Assembly: GCA_027717875.1 (NCBI GenBank)
Contig: JALLOL010000023.1
Span: 1 to 16,786, forward strand
Direction of reading: 5' to 3'
Origin: Acidobacteria bacterium AH-259-L09
GTDB taxonomy: Bacteria; Acidobacteriota; UBA6911; RPQK01
DNA: 16,786 bases
In this document: in pieces, positions 1 through 9,234 of the stretch
Layout: each line of letters begins with the position of its first letter
How positions within the stretch are numbered: the stretch's first letter is position 1
Program-made: the position numbers and the translations under genes
Notes under the pieces: generated by a model
Seen by the model: the letters and a program-made list of their open reading frames with translations, nothing else
Told to the model about the DNA's origin: nothing
The model's database searches: none

Positions 1-396
1 CGCCTCCCTTTTGTCATGGATCTGCTTGCCTCTGGCCAGGGCGATTTCCACCTTAACCTTGCCATTTTTGAAATAAAGCGAAAGGGGAACGATGGTGAAT
101 CCCTGCTTGATCGACTTGCCAATCAGCTTGTTGATCTGGCGGCGATGGAGTAGGAGCTTTCTGGAGCGTAACGGTTCATGATTTGAAATGCTGCCATGAG
201 AATAGGGGCTGATGTGACAGTTTTCCAGCCACAGCTCTCCGTCTTTGATTCGTGCGTAGCTGTCTTTTAGATTTACCTTATGCTCACGGATAGCCTTGAC
301 TTCCGTACCCTGTAAGGCGATCCCTGCTTCGTAGCGATCAAGAATCTTGTAAAGGTGAAAGGCCTTTTTGTTCTTGACTACAATTTGCTCGGCCAC
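1..396 (-). CDS. smpB: SsrA-binding protein SmpB (3' end cut by window edge)
   Basis: SmpB binds tmRNA and brings it to stalled ribosomes for trans-translation, in the cytoplasm. I translated this region by eye: the frame is open from a GTG at 394-396 to base 1 (132 residues), beginning MAEQIVVKNKKAFHLYKIL. Family hallmarks are visible: 'YEAGIALQGTEVKAIRE' near residues 22-38, 'NLKDSYARI' about 41-49, 'HISPYSHG' about 61-68, and a basic 'RSRKLLLHRRQI' segment about 77-88. The family is usually 150-160 residues, so about 20-30 C-terminal residues (the basic tail that reaches the decoding centre) lie outside the window. The GTG start is chosen because an AGGAG sits 8 bases upstream. Only 3 bp separate it from the rmlD stop, so it is probably co-transcribed with the sugar genes. 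Confidence 0.95.
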   Translation of the reverse strand, partial: MAEQIVVKNKKAFHLYKILDRYEAGIALQGTEVKAIREHKVNLKDSYARIKDGELWLENCHISPYSHGSISNHEPLRSRKLLLHRRQINKLIGKSIKQGFTIVPLSLYFKNGKVKVEIALARGKQIHDKREA

Positions 397-399
397 AGC

Positions 400-1230
400 T
401 CAATCTCCTAGGAATGCTGCCAGGGCATTTTGCCAGGGTCTAAGCACAGGTATCCCCTCTAGTTTCAGAAGATAGTTGTCAAGGACCGAATATGCGGGAC
501 GCAGGGCAGGAGCTGAACAGGCTGAACCGTCGATCGGATTGACCTTGACGGGAATCCCTTTGAGAGCCGCGATCTCGCAGGCAAACTCGTACCAGGTGCA
601 ATCCCCAGAGTTGGTCACATGGTAGGTCCCCCTCTTTCCTCCTTCGATCAAACAAAGTGTCATATAGGCCAGATCAGTGCTAAAGGTGGGGCTGCCTCGC
701 TGATCGTTCACCACATTCAGATGCTCTTCCTTCTTGGCTCGCTCCAAAACCTTCTGCACAAAATGAGATCCTCCTGGTCCGAAGAGCCAGCTCGTGCGAA
801 CGATTAGGTGAAGTGGGCACAGCGAGCGGACGAAAAACTCACCAGCCAATTTTGATCGGCCATACTCGTTCACAGGGTTAGTCGGATCCCACTCGCGATA
901 AGGCCGCTCCTGTCTGCCATCGAAGACATAATCCGTGCTGTAATACAGTAGTTCACTCTTGTTTTCAAAAGCTGCCAGCGCCACGTTGCGCGTTCCCAGA
1001 GCGTTCACCCGGTAAGCCTCAAGGGGCTTCGACTCAGCTTCGTCGACCCCTGTAAAAGCGGCGCTGTGGATGATCCAGTCAGGCTTCAAATCGGAAAAGA
1101 CTTGGCGAACCGTGGGCAGAGAAGTGACATCGGCGTCGCCCGAAGAGAGGGGATAAATGGAGTGCCTGGCGAAGACTTTACACAGTGCCTGGCCCAGCAT
1201 TCCAGTAGTGCCTGTAATGGCGATCTTCAT
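400..1230 (-). CDS. rmlD: dTDP-4-dehydrorhamnose reductase
   Basis: Catalyses the last step of dTDP-L-rhamnose synthesis, NAD(P)H-dependent reduction of dTDP-4-dehydro-L-rhamnose, in the cytoplasm. The 276-residue protein is a full-length short-chain dehydrogenase of the RmlD type. It has the nucleotide-binding GTTGMLG at 7-13, STDYVFDG at 98-105, catalytic Tyr123 and Lys127 in YGRSK, RTSWLFG at 145-151, and the C-terminal RPAYSVLDN at 244-252 typical of RmlD. The start ATG has no strong ribosome-binding site; the 55-bp gap from rmlB contains a G-rich repeat instead. It lies downstream of rmlA and rmlB and 3 bp before smpB. Its presence argues that the pathway product is rhamnose, although no rmlC is seen here. 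Confidence 0.96.
   Translation of the reverse strand: MKIAITGTTGMLGQALCKVFARHSIYPLSSGDADVTSLPTVRQVFSDLKPDWIIHSAAFTGVDEAESKPLEAYRVNALGTRNVALAAFENKSELLYYSTDYVFDGRQERPYREWDPTNPVNEYGRSKLAGEFFVRSLCPLHLIVRTSWLFGPGGSHFVQKVLERAKKEEHLNVVNDQRGSPTFSTDLAYMTLCLIEGGKRGTYHVTNSGDCTWYEFACEIAALKGIPVKVNPIDGSACSAPALRPAYSVLDNYLLKLEGIPVLRPWQNALAAFLGD
405..409 (-). promoter_or_regulatory. Shine-Dalgarno site of smpB inside the end of rmlD
   Basis: On the minus strand AGGAG occupies 409-405, with 8 bases to the GTG at 396-394. It overlaps the last codons of rmlD, whose TGA is at 402-400. This fixes the GTG as the smpB start and suggests that translation of the two genes is coupled. Confidence 0.7.
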
Positions 1231-1240
1231 GGCTTGTAGG

Positions 1241-1271
1241 TCTGACCCCCTCCCCTCTGACCCCCCACCCC
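1241..1271. repeat. Two-copy C-rich direct repeat between rmlB and rmlD
   Basis: The 55-bp rmlB-rmlD gap holds two tandem copies of a 15-16-bp unit starting TCTGACCCCC (1241-1255 and 1256-1271), followed by a degenerate CCTCAGCC. On the coding strand this reads GGGGGTCAGA twice, just before the rmlD start. The GGTCAG core resembles the tandem GTCAGG units at 12528-12567, suggesting one repeat family. Confidence 0.6.
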
Positions 1272-1285
1272 TCAGCCTCTTTCCC

Positions 1286-2314
1286 TCACAAATTCTTCAA
1301 GGTTTCGTCCCGGGTTTCATACATCCGGTGGTAATACTCCTGATAGGTCCCAGTGCAAACATGGCTAACCCAATCTGAATTGCTCTCATACCAGCGTATG
1401 GTGTCGGCGAGTCCCTCTTCAAAAGGAATCTGTGGCTTCCAACCCAGTTCCCGTTGTAGAACAGTCGCATCAATCGCATATCGACGGTCATGAGCGGGAC
1501 GATCTTTGACGAACTGGATGAGATCGGGAGATTTCCGTAGTGTTTCGAGAATCTGACGGACAACCTCCAGGTTTTGTCTCTCCTGGTTGCTTCCGATGTT
1601 GTAAATTCGACCGGGATGACCTTCCGTTAAGATACATTCCAGCGCTCGGCAGTGGTCTTTGACATGAATCCAGTCGCGAGTATATAGGCCGTCTCCGTAA
1701 ACTGGAAGTGGTTTGTCCTCAAGCGCATTGAGAATCATCAAGGGGATCAATTTCTCAGGAAATTGATAAGGGCCGTAATTATTACTGCAGCGAGTCACAA
1801 TCACGTCCATGTTAAAAGTTTTGCAATAGGCACGTGCCAGGAGATCTGCCGCGGCCTTGCTGGCAGCGTAAGGACTATTGGGAGCGAGGGGACTTTCCTC
1901 AGTAAATTCCCCTCTCTCTCCCAAGGAGCCATAGACTTCGTCGGTGGAAACTTGGATAAAGGTTGAGACCTTTTTTTGGCGGGATGCCTCCAGCAAGACC
2001 TGAGTCCCCTGCACATTGGTCCGAACAAAAGCGGATGAGTCTAGAATACTGCGATCCACATGTGTCTCCGCGGCAAAATTGATGACCGCCTCAACCCCTT
2101 GATTGAGACATTTTTCGACATCCTGAACACAAGCAATATCTCCACGGACAAAGGTGTAGCGTGGATCGGAGGATACCTCGGCCAGATTTTCGAGATTGCC
2201 CGCATAAGTCAGGCAATCAAAGTTAACGACTTGGGCATCCCTTCTTTCTTTCAGGATGTGGTGGATGAAATTAGAGCCGATAAACCCGGCCCCGCCTGTG
2301 ATCAACAGCTTCAT
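1286..2314 (-). CDS. rmlB: dTDP-glucose 4,6-dehydratase
   Basis: Converts dTDP-glucose to dTDP-4-dehydro-6-deoxyglucose with bound NAD+, the second step of dTDP-deoxysugar synthesis. The 342-residue protein matches the usual 330-360 length. Visible motifs are the Rossmann GGAGFIG at 7-13, INFAAETHVDRSI at 78-90, STDEVYG at 123-129 with the Thr-Asp-Glu catalytic set at 124-126, Tyr149 and Lys153 in YAASK, SNNYGPYQFPEKLIP at 177-191, and GDGLYTRDWIHVKDH at 207-221. It starts with an ATG that overlaps the rmlA stop by 4 bp (ATGA), a sign of translational coupling; no separate strong ribosome-binding site is visible. Assignment as RmlB rather than another NDP-sugar dehydratase rests on the motifs and on the rmlA/rmlD neighbours. 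Confidence 0.96.
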   Translation of the reverse strand: MKLLITGGAGFIGSNFIHHILKERRDAQVVNFDCLTYAGNLENLAEVSSDPRYTFVRGDIACVQDVEKCLNQGVEAVINFAAETHVDRSILDSSAFVRTNVQGTQVLLEASRQKKVSTFIQVSTDEVYGSLGERGEFTEESPLAPNSPYAASKAAADLLARAYCKTFNMDVIVTRCSNNYGPYQFPEKLIPLMILNALEDKPLPVYGDGLYTRDWIHVKDHCRALECILTEGHPGRIYNIGSNQERQNLEVVRQILETLRKSPDLIQFVKDRPAHDRRYAIDATVLQRELGWKPQIPFEEGLADTIRWYESNSDWVSHVCTGTYQEYYHRMYETRDETLKNL

Positions 2315-3102
2315 GGTAAGTTCTTATGACTCGCAACTTCTTTCGCTGTTTGTTCGTGTTCTTGATTGGCGGTCTGTCTTTTCTTTTTCTGCCTCTGTGC
2401 CACGAGGTTGCTTGCTCGCAGCAGAGACTCGATTGTTCCAGCGTCCGTCCACCAACCTTCCAGGATGTCGTAGCTCATCTCTCCCCACTCGATATATCGG
2501 TTGTTGACATCCGTAATTTCAAGTTCGTTTCGATCGGAAGGTTCTAAGGTACGGATGATATCAAACACACGATGATCAAACATGTAGACACCGGTTACGG
2601 CATACTTGGAAGGGGCAACTCGTGGCTTTTCGTAGATTTTAAGCACCTTGTCTCCCTCCAGCACCGGCACACCGAATCTTTGAGGATCCGGAACCTCTTT
2701 CAGTAGGATCTTTGCACCTCCGCCCTGTTTTTTGAACTTCTCGACGTAGGGGCGAATGGAATTCTCAATAATGTTATCTCCCAGCACGACACAGAGGAGA
2801 TCGTCATCTGCAAAGAACTGGGCCAGTGAGAGTGCTTCGGCAATTCCTCCCTCTCCTTCCTGGTAGGCATAATGGAGGTGGCGAAGCCCGAACTCCCTCC
2901 CGTTTCCAAGTAGGCGTAAGAAATCGCCCGCACTGTTACCACCCGTCACCACCATGATGTCGGCTATGCCGGCATCGACCAGTGTTTCCAAGGGATAGAA
3001 GATCATCGGTTTGTCAAAAACCGGCAATAAGTGCTTGTTTGTTACTTTAGTCAGAGGCCGCAAACGTGTGCCCAATCCTCCCGCCAGTATGATCCCCTTC
3101 AT
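2311..3102 (-). CDS. rmlA: Glucose-1-phosphate thymidylyltransferase, short form
   Basis: Joins glucose-1-phosphate and dTTP to give dTDP-glucose, the entry step of dTDP-sugar synthesis. The 263-residue protein has GGLGTRLRPLT at 8-18, TNKHLLPVFDKPM at 21-33, EGEGGIAEALSLA at 82-94, VVLGDNI at 105-111 with the presumed metal-binding Asp109, EKP at 158-160, and WWTDAGTIESLLRAS at 217-231. The catalytic core ends near residue 236, as in short-type RmlA proteins. The remaining about 27 residues are a hydrophilic, Lys/Gln/Glu-rich tail, so it lacks the longer C-terminal region of classical ~290-residue RmlA. A clear GGAGAAG (3112-3106) sits just before the ATG, giving this part of the gene series its own good ribosome-binding site. 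Its stop overlaps the rmlB start. Confidence 0.95.
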   Translation of the reverse strand: MKGIILAGGLGTRLRPLTKVTNKHLLPVFDKPMIFYPLETLVDAGIADIMVVTGGNSAGDFLRLLGNGREFGLRHLHYAYQEGEGGIAEALSLAQFFADDDLLCVVLGDNIIENSIRPYVEKFKKQGGGAKILLKEVPDPQRFGVPVLEGDKVLKIYEKPRVAPSKYAVTGVYMFDHRVFDIIRTLEPSDRNELEITDVNNRYIEWGEMSYDILEGWWTDAGTIESLLRASNLVAQRQKKKRQTANQEHEQTAKEVASHKNLP

Positions 3103-3126
3103 TTTCTTCTCCAGAAAACCGTTATG

Positions 3127-4221
3127 TTATCCGATGCCGGCGGATGCTAGCAATTTTGAGTACAGGTCTTCTGTCTCATCGAGCTTCCGCTTCAAGGTAA
3201 AAGTTTCCTTCACCCGACGCCTCCCTGCCTCCCCCATTTTTTGACGTAGGTCGCGAGAGCCAAGGATCTTGGACAAGGCGGCGGCTAGCTGCTCTGCATC
3301 ATTAGGAGGAACCAAGATGCCGGTTTCACCGTCAACCACCAGTTCGGGGATACCCCCCACCCGTGTGGTCACGACAGGCAGACGGCTGGCCATGGCCACC
3401 AAAATCGCTGAACTCAGTCCTTCCGAGAGGGAAGGAAGGCAAAAAATGTCGAAATTCTTCATCAACGCTTCGCTGTCAGAGCGGAATCCGCTAAAAACCA
3501 CATGTTCCTGGATACTCAATTCTTGAACTTTCTTCTCCAATTCCGACCTCAGATGACCGGCTCCCACCAAGACGAAGACGACATCTGGAAACCCGGACAC
3601 AACCTTAACGGCGGCTTCTAGAAGGGTGCGATGTCCCTTTTCGGGACTCAAGTGTGCTACTGTTCCTACCATCAATCCATTCTTAAGGTGAGCAAGAGGT
3701 GGTGGTTTCAGAAGGTCGATCCAGTTCAGATCAACACCTTCATAAATCACATTGATCAGTTCAGGACGAATACCCCCTTCAATCAAAGTCTGGCGGATAC
3801 TATGGGAGACAGTCACCACGCTGTCCTGCGTCCAGTTGTATTTGAGGCGGCTGAACCTTGACTTGAGTGGAAAGTTGACGCGCCGTGAACAGACTCGCAA
3901 AGGAACCCCGCAAAGTTTCGAAGCCAGCCCTGCGCATAGAATGCTACGGGGAGTGTTCAGGTGAATAATGTCACAGTCGGTCTTCCTTAGAATGTTCCAC
4001 AGCTGAAAAAAGGCCCATGGGCTCAGCTCGTTTCGCTGATTGAATGCGACGGTTCGGATGCCTATTTCCCGAGCCTTCTTACTTAACGGTGATTTGGATG
4101 GTGCAGCCAGCCACACGCGATGTTGGCGGTCTTTCATTCCCACCATCAGAGTAAAAAGCTGTTCCTGGCCGCCCCGCCAGACCTTTTCGATATCCACGTA
4201 GAGGATTTTCAGACTATTCAT
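3127..4221 (-). CDS. Family 4 glycosyltransferase (GT-B fold)
   Basis: Probably transfers a sugar onto a surface glycan or LPS precursor at the cytoplasmic face of the inner membrane; donor and acceptor cannot be read from sequence. The 364-residue protein has an N-terminal acceptor domain with GGQE at 17-20 and HLNTPRS at 87-93. The C-terminal donor domain has VGTVAHLSPEKGH at 185-197, FVLVGAGHLR at 216-225, LPSLSEGLSSAIL at 262-274, and VGGIPELVVDGETGILVPP at 288-306. No membrane segment is seen. The usual E-x7-E motif is incomplete: Glu267 is present but the second position is Val275. The ATG start is supported by an in-frame TAA five codons upstream; the ribosome-binding site is poor. It sits 16 bp after the WaaE-like gene and 24 bp before rmlA. 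Confidence 0.88.
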   Translation of the reverse strand: MNSLKILYVDIEKVWRGGQEQLFTLMVGMKDRQHRVWLAAPSKSPLSKKAREIGIRTVAFNQRNELSPWAFFQLWNILRKTDCDIIHLNTPRSILCAGLASKLCGVPLRVCSRRVNFPLKSRFSRLKYNWTQDSVVTVSHSIRQTLIEGGIRPELINVIYEGVDLNWIDLLKPPPLAHLKNGLMVGTVAHLSPEKGHRTLLEAAVKVVSGFPDVVFVLVGAGHLRSELEKKVQELSIQEHVVFSGFRSDSEALMKNFDIFCLPSLSEGLSSAILVAMASRLPVVTTRVGGIPELVVDGETGILVPPNDAEQLAAALSKILGSRDLRQKMGEAGRRRVKETFTLKRKLDETEDLYSKLLASAGIG

Positions 4222-4237
4222 CCTGCAGGGTAGTTAT

Positions 4238-4999
4238 TTATTCGTTCCGGGCGCCGCATTGGATTTCCCACAATTTTAGATACTTGAAAAGAGTTGACAC
4301 GGCAGCCAGCGTAGACACGACCAGTCCAGGTATCCCGTCTACAAATCCCTTCCGCAGCAGATAGTTCTTGAAAAACACAACAGGGGGATAAAAGGTGAAG
4401 TGGATCCAATGGGCTCTTTTTCCCTGATCATACCAATCCTTCGCCGCTAGAGTAGAGAAATGCTCTAGCTGTTCAAGGTACTCCGAGAAAGAGGCATAGG
4501 TGTGGTGGTAGATTTGGCCTTTGAACTTCCCGGTGGGACCGGCTACTCGGAAAGACTCGTGTACTCGCCCTCCCTCCCAGCGCCCGCAAGACTTTTGAAA
4601 CAGACGTAATTGCCAGTCTGGATACCAGGTGGTGTGTTCGATCCAGCGCCCCATGAAAAACGTTTTTCGGGGAAGGTAATAGCCCTTACAGTCACATTCT
4701 TGGAACTTCCACTGCAGAATTTCCTCTCTCAGTTGCGGGCTCAGCATTTCGTCCCCATCAAGGCTGAGCACCCAATCATAGCTGGCCTGTTCGGTGGCGA
4801 ACTGCTTCTGGGCACGATAGCCTTCCCAGGCTCTTTGGAGGACACGGTCCGTGTAACAACGGCAGATTTGCGCGGTGGCATCTGTACTGCAGGAATCCAC
4901 GACAACAATCTCGTCGCTGACCGCTTTTAAACTCGTGAGTGCCCGTTCAATCTTGTCTTCTTCGTTGTAGGTTACGAGTACCGCCGAAATTCTCTTCAC
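4238..4999 (-). CDS. Family 2 glycosyltransferase, WaaE/KdtX-like
   Basis: Resembles the WaaE/KdtX group, which adds a beta-linked glucose to the inner core of lipopolysaccharide; the exact linkage here is inferred. The 253-residue protein starts ISAVLVTYNEEDKIERAL at 4-21, then VVVDSCSTDAT at 32-42, WEGYRAQKQFA at 58-68, the DGDE metal/nucleotide motif at 81-84, and the group-typical YLPRKTFFMGRWI at 108-120, WYPDWQLRLF at 125-134 and HES at 147-149. A hydrophobic C-terminal stretch (about 200-240) is likely membrane-associated. The ATG overlaps the stop of the upstream glycosyltransferase by 4 bp. In the family these proteins usually run about 250-260 residues, so this is full length. A core-type transferase beside rml genes points to LPS core or O-antigen assembly. 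Confidence 0.88.
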   Translation of the reverse strand: MKRISAVLVTYNEEDKIERALTSLKAVSDEIVVVDSCSTDATAQICRCYTDRVLQRAWEGYRAQKQFATEQASYDWVLSLDGDEMLSPQLREEILQWKFQECDCKGYYLPRKTFFMGRWIEHTTWYPDWQLRLFQKSCGRWEGGRVHESFRVAGPTGKFKGQIYHHTYASFSEYLEQLEHFSTLAAKDWYDQGKRAHWIHFTFYPPVVFFKNYLLRKGFVDGIPGLVVSTLAAVSTLFKYLKLWEIQCGARNE

Positions 5000-6051
5000 A
5001 CCTCAGCTTCCTCGAACTCAGGGTGTCTTTGGATGACCTCCTGCTGATTATAGTAGATTTCAATGGGTGTGGATCGATAGAAGCGGTTGAGTAGACGCGA
5101 AATTTCCGCGTCAGTTCTTCGAGCTTTCTCTCGTTCGAGCTGCCTGAGCCGCCTGACTTGGGGAACCTTAAGGAGCGCTTGAAAAAAAGAGCGGTAAAAA
5201 GGGATATCAAGGACGAGGATACGGGTGAGAAAGAGGAGGGAAAGTATGATCAGGTGGCGGCACAAATAGGTTGAGGAATGAAGGTTAATCCAGTGGAAAA
5301 GCAGTCTATTGCGAAAGGACACTGTCTCCACGAACTTCTTCTTAAAGTGGGCATTAATGGTGGAACTGCTTCGATGATAGGCAATACTGCGAGGCTCATA
5401 GTGAACTTCCCAGCCCCGTTTCCACCCCCGATAGGAGAGATCCACATCCTCCCAATGGAATGGAGACAGAAGTTCACTAAAACCACCGAGGGCTTCCAGC
5501 TTTTCTCTGCTGTAAGTGGAAAACGCGCCAACCGCGTGGGCGGACAAAAGCTTCCGCCTCTCAATCCATTCCTGGGCTGAGGAAACCGAGACATCGTAAT
5601 TGGAATACAGACTCCAAAACCCTCTGCGAAAGCGGCCGAACTTTCCACCCGCGGCAAAGATAGGTCGATCCCACTCAAACACCTTAGCCGTCACGGCAAA
5701 CACCTTCGGGTCATGGAAATGAAGAGCTTGAAAGACCAAATAATTTTCATCGATGCGAACGTCGTTATTGAGGAAAGCCAGCAAAGAAAATCGACAGCTT
5801 TGCAATCCGGTGTTGCAAGCGATTGCGAAACCCTGATTGTGCCTTCGTTTCACAAGACGAATGTCAGGAAATTCCGAGGGAATAGCGAGCGCGGTTTCGT
5901 CTTGACTGCCATCGTCCACGACGATGATTTCGGTTGAGCCCCCACTCTTACGGCGATAGGCCTGGGCAGCCACTTGAACGCAGGGCAAGTTTTCGCGCAG
6001 CAGATGGAGACCATTCCAGGTGGGGATGACTATGCTGACATCGAAGCTCAT
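4996..6051 (-). CDS. Family 2 glycosyltransferase with C-terminal membrane segment
   Basis: A GT-A fold inverting glycosyltransferase of the type often described as rhamnosyltransferase-like; the donor could be the dTDP-rhamnose made by the neighbouring rml genes, which is inference. The 351-residue protein has VSIVIPTWNG at 5-14, VVDDGSQDET at 44-53, NQGFAIACNTGL at 72-83, LNNDV at 94-98 (the DXD-equivalent), GAFSTYSREKLEALGGF at 175-191, and FHWEDVDLSYRGWKRGW at 198-214, whose ED is the usual catalytic-base region. One hydrophobic helix spans about 264-285, then a charged Arg/Glu-rich tail. It begins 23 bp after the gpmI stop with only a weak ribosome-binding site, and ends in a 4-bp overlap with the WaaE-like gene. 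Confidence 0.88.
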   Translation of the reverse strand: MSFDVSIVIPTWNGLHLLRENLPCVQVAAQAYRRKSGGSTEIIVVDDGSQDETALAIPSEFPDIRLVKRRHNQGFAIACNTGLQSCRFSLLAFLNNDVRIDENYLVFQALHFHDPKVFAVTAKVFEWDRPIFAAGGKFGRFRRGFWSLYSNYDVSVSSAQEWIERRKLLSAHAVGAFSTYSREKLEALGGFSELLSPFHWEDVDLSYRGWKRGWEVHYEPRSIAYHRSSSTINAHFKKKFVETVSFRNRLLFHWINLHSSTYLCRHLIILSLLFLTRILVLDIPFYRSFFQALLKVPQVRRLRQLEREKARRTDAEISRLLNRFYRSTPIEIYYNQQEVIQRHPEFEEAEV

Positions 6052-6074
6052 TTCAAGCCGATATGTGAATTACT

Positions 6075-7610
6075 CTACAGGAGCAAAGAATTTCCGCTCA
6101 TCTCGGGAGGCTTTTCGATTTCCAGGTAGTGGAGTATGGTGGGAGCAATATCCTCTAAAGCGCCACCCTGGCGAAGTTTACTTCCGCAGTGCTCATCGAC
6201 CAAAATGCAGGGGACAGGATTAGTCGTATGAGCCGTGTGGACCTCACCCGTTTTGGGGTCAATCATTTGCTCGGCATTTCCATGATCTGCGGTTACCATC
6301 ATCACCCCTCCAATTTCCCGCACCTTCTCGTAGATGCGTCCCATGCAAGTGTCCACCGTCTCCACAGCCTTAACGGCTGCCTCCATCACCCCTGTGTGTC
6401 CCACCATATCAGCATTGGCAAAGTTGAGGACGACCGTGTCGTAGGAGCCGGTGTCGAGTTCATGTAAGAGCCGGTCAGTAATCTCAAAAGCACGCATCTC
6501 AGGTTTCAGATCATAAGTGGGTACCTTGGGAGAGGGGATTAGAATACGCTCTTCCCCCTCGGAGAGCTGTTCTTCGCCGCCGTTGAAAAAATAAGTCACG
6601 TGTGCGTATTTCTCCGTTTCTGCCAGCCGCAAGTTGCGCAGCTTGTTCTGGGTGAAGAGCTTGACCACAATGCGCTCCAGACGAATCGGGGAATAGGCGA
6701 TGGGCACAGTAAAAGTCCGATCGTACTCGGTCATCGTCAAAAAGTGATGGACGCGACCTGGAGGGCGTGGGAAATGGTCGAACTCCTCCAGCGTAAGGGC
6801 GCGAGTCAGCTGACGCGCCCGATCAGCACGGAAGTTAAAAAAGATAGCCGCATGCCCTTCCTCGAGTCGTGCGGCAGGCTCTCCATTTTCTTCGACTACT
6901 GTAAACGGGATTATAAACTCATCGCTTACATTCTCTTGGTAAGAGGAACGTATTCCTTCAAGTGGGTCTTTGAATTTCTTTTCAGCCAGGCCCTCGACGA
7001 TAGCACGGTATGCCTTCTCGGTGCGCTGCCACCGATTATCACGATCCATGGCGTAGTATCGTCCACTGACCGATGCAATCCGGCCAATGCCAATGCGCTC
7101 GGCTTGTTCTTGCAGGTGCTGAATATACTGTACGCCCCCCTTCGGGGAAGTGTCCCGCCCGTCAGTGAAGGCGTGGATGAACACTTTGTCAATTCCCTCT
7201 TGCTTGGCAAAACGCAAAAGCGCCACAAGATGGCCAAGGTGGCTGTGCACTCCCCCATCTGAAACCAATCCCAGTAAGTGAAGTGCCTTGCCCCGGGCGG
7301 TTTCCAATATGCGGCGGATCTTTTCGTTGCGGAAAAACTCGCCAGAGGCAATGGCTCGGTCAATGCGGGTGATGTCTTGATAAACGACCCGTCCGGCTCC
7401 AATGTTCAGGTGGCCGACTTCACTATTTCCCATCTGGCCTTCGGGTAAACCCACCCGTGTTCCGCTAGCTTCCAGGGAGACCCACGGATATCGGGAATAA
7501 AGCTTTTCCAGGTTGGGCAACCGAGCGTGGGCCATCGCATTTCCTTCTTTGAGATCGCTCAAACCCCAACCATCAAGCACGGCAAGGATGAGGATGGGTG
7601 GTCTCGGCAT
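6075..7610 (-). CDS. gpmI: 2,3-bisphosphoglycerate-independent phosphoglycerate mutase
   Basis: Interconverts 3- and 2-phosphoglycerate in glycolysis and gluconeogenesis with a two-metal centre and a phosphoserine intermediate, in the cytoplasm. The 511-residue length matches the family. Motifs in order: LAVLDGWG at 9-16 with metal ligand Asp13, GQMGNSEVGHLNIGAGR from residue 58 with the phosphorylated Ser63, then HAFTDGRDTSP, GRYYAMDRD, FFNFRADRARQLTRAL, LNFANADMVGHTG, and MMVTADHGNAEQM near the C-terminus (metal-binding Asp and His). The ATG has no clear ribosome-binding site, and the 230 bp upstream is mostly the repeat element described separately. It follows eno, which catalyses the next glycolytic step, and leads directly into the glycosyltransferase genes. 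Confidence 0.97.
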   Translation of the reverse strand: MPRPPILILAVLDGWGLSDLKEGNAMAHARLPNLEKLYSRYPWVSLEASGTRVGLPEGQMGNSEVGHLNIGAGRVVYQDITRIDRAIASGEFFRNEKIRRILETARGKALHLLGLVSDGGVHSHLGHLVALLRFAKQEGIDKVFIHAFTDGRDTSPKGGVQYIQHLQEQAERIGIGRIASVSGRYYAMDRDNRWQRTEKAYRAIVEGLAEKKFKDPLEGIRSSYQENVSDEFIIPFTVVEENGEPAARLEEGHAAIFFNFRADRARQLTRALTLEEFDHFPRPPGRVHHFLTMTEYDRTFTVPIAYSPIRLERIVVKLFTQNKLRNLRLAETEKYAHVTYFFNGGEEQLSEGEERILIPSPKVPTYDLKPEMRAFEITDRLLHELDTGSYDTVVLNFANADMVGHTGVMEAAVKAVETVDTCMGRIYEKVREIGGVMMVTADHGNAEQMIDPKTGEVHTAHTTNPVPCILVDEHCGSKLRQGGALEDIAPTILHYLEIEKPPEMSGNSLLL

Positions 7611-7644
7611 CGTTACTTAAGCTACACTGCCGCTAGGGAATAAA

Positions 7645-9154
<1,510 letters not shown>

Positions 9155-9234
9155 TCATCGCAGCCACAGTGCCGAGATCGTTCGTGAGGTTTCAGCCGCT
9201 CCCGGCCCCTCGTGCATTGCCATGGCGCGGCATG

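Noticed and set aside
6600..7262. A 220-codon plus-strand open frame inside gpmI
   Set aside because: It is wholly antisense to an intact, motif-complete gpmI; its translation has no recognisable domain and no ribosome-binding site stands out.
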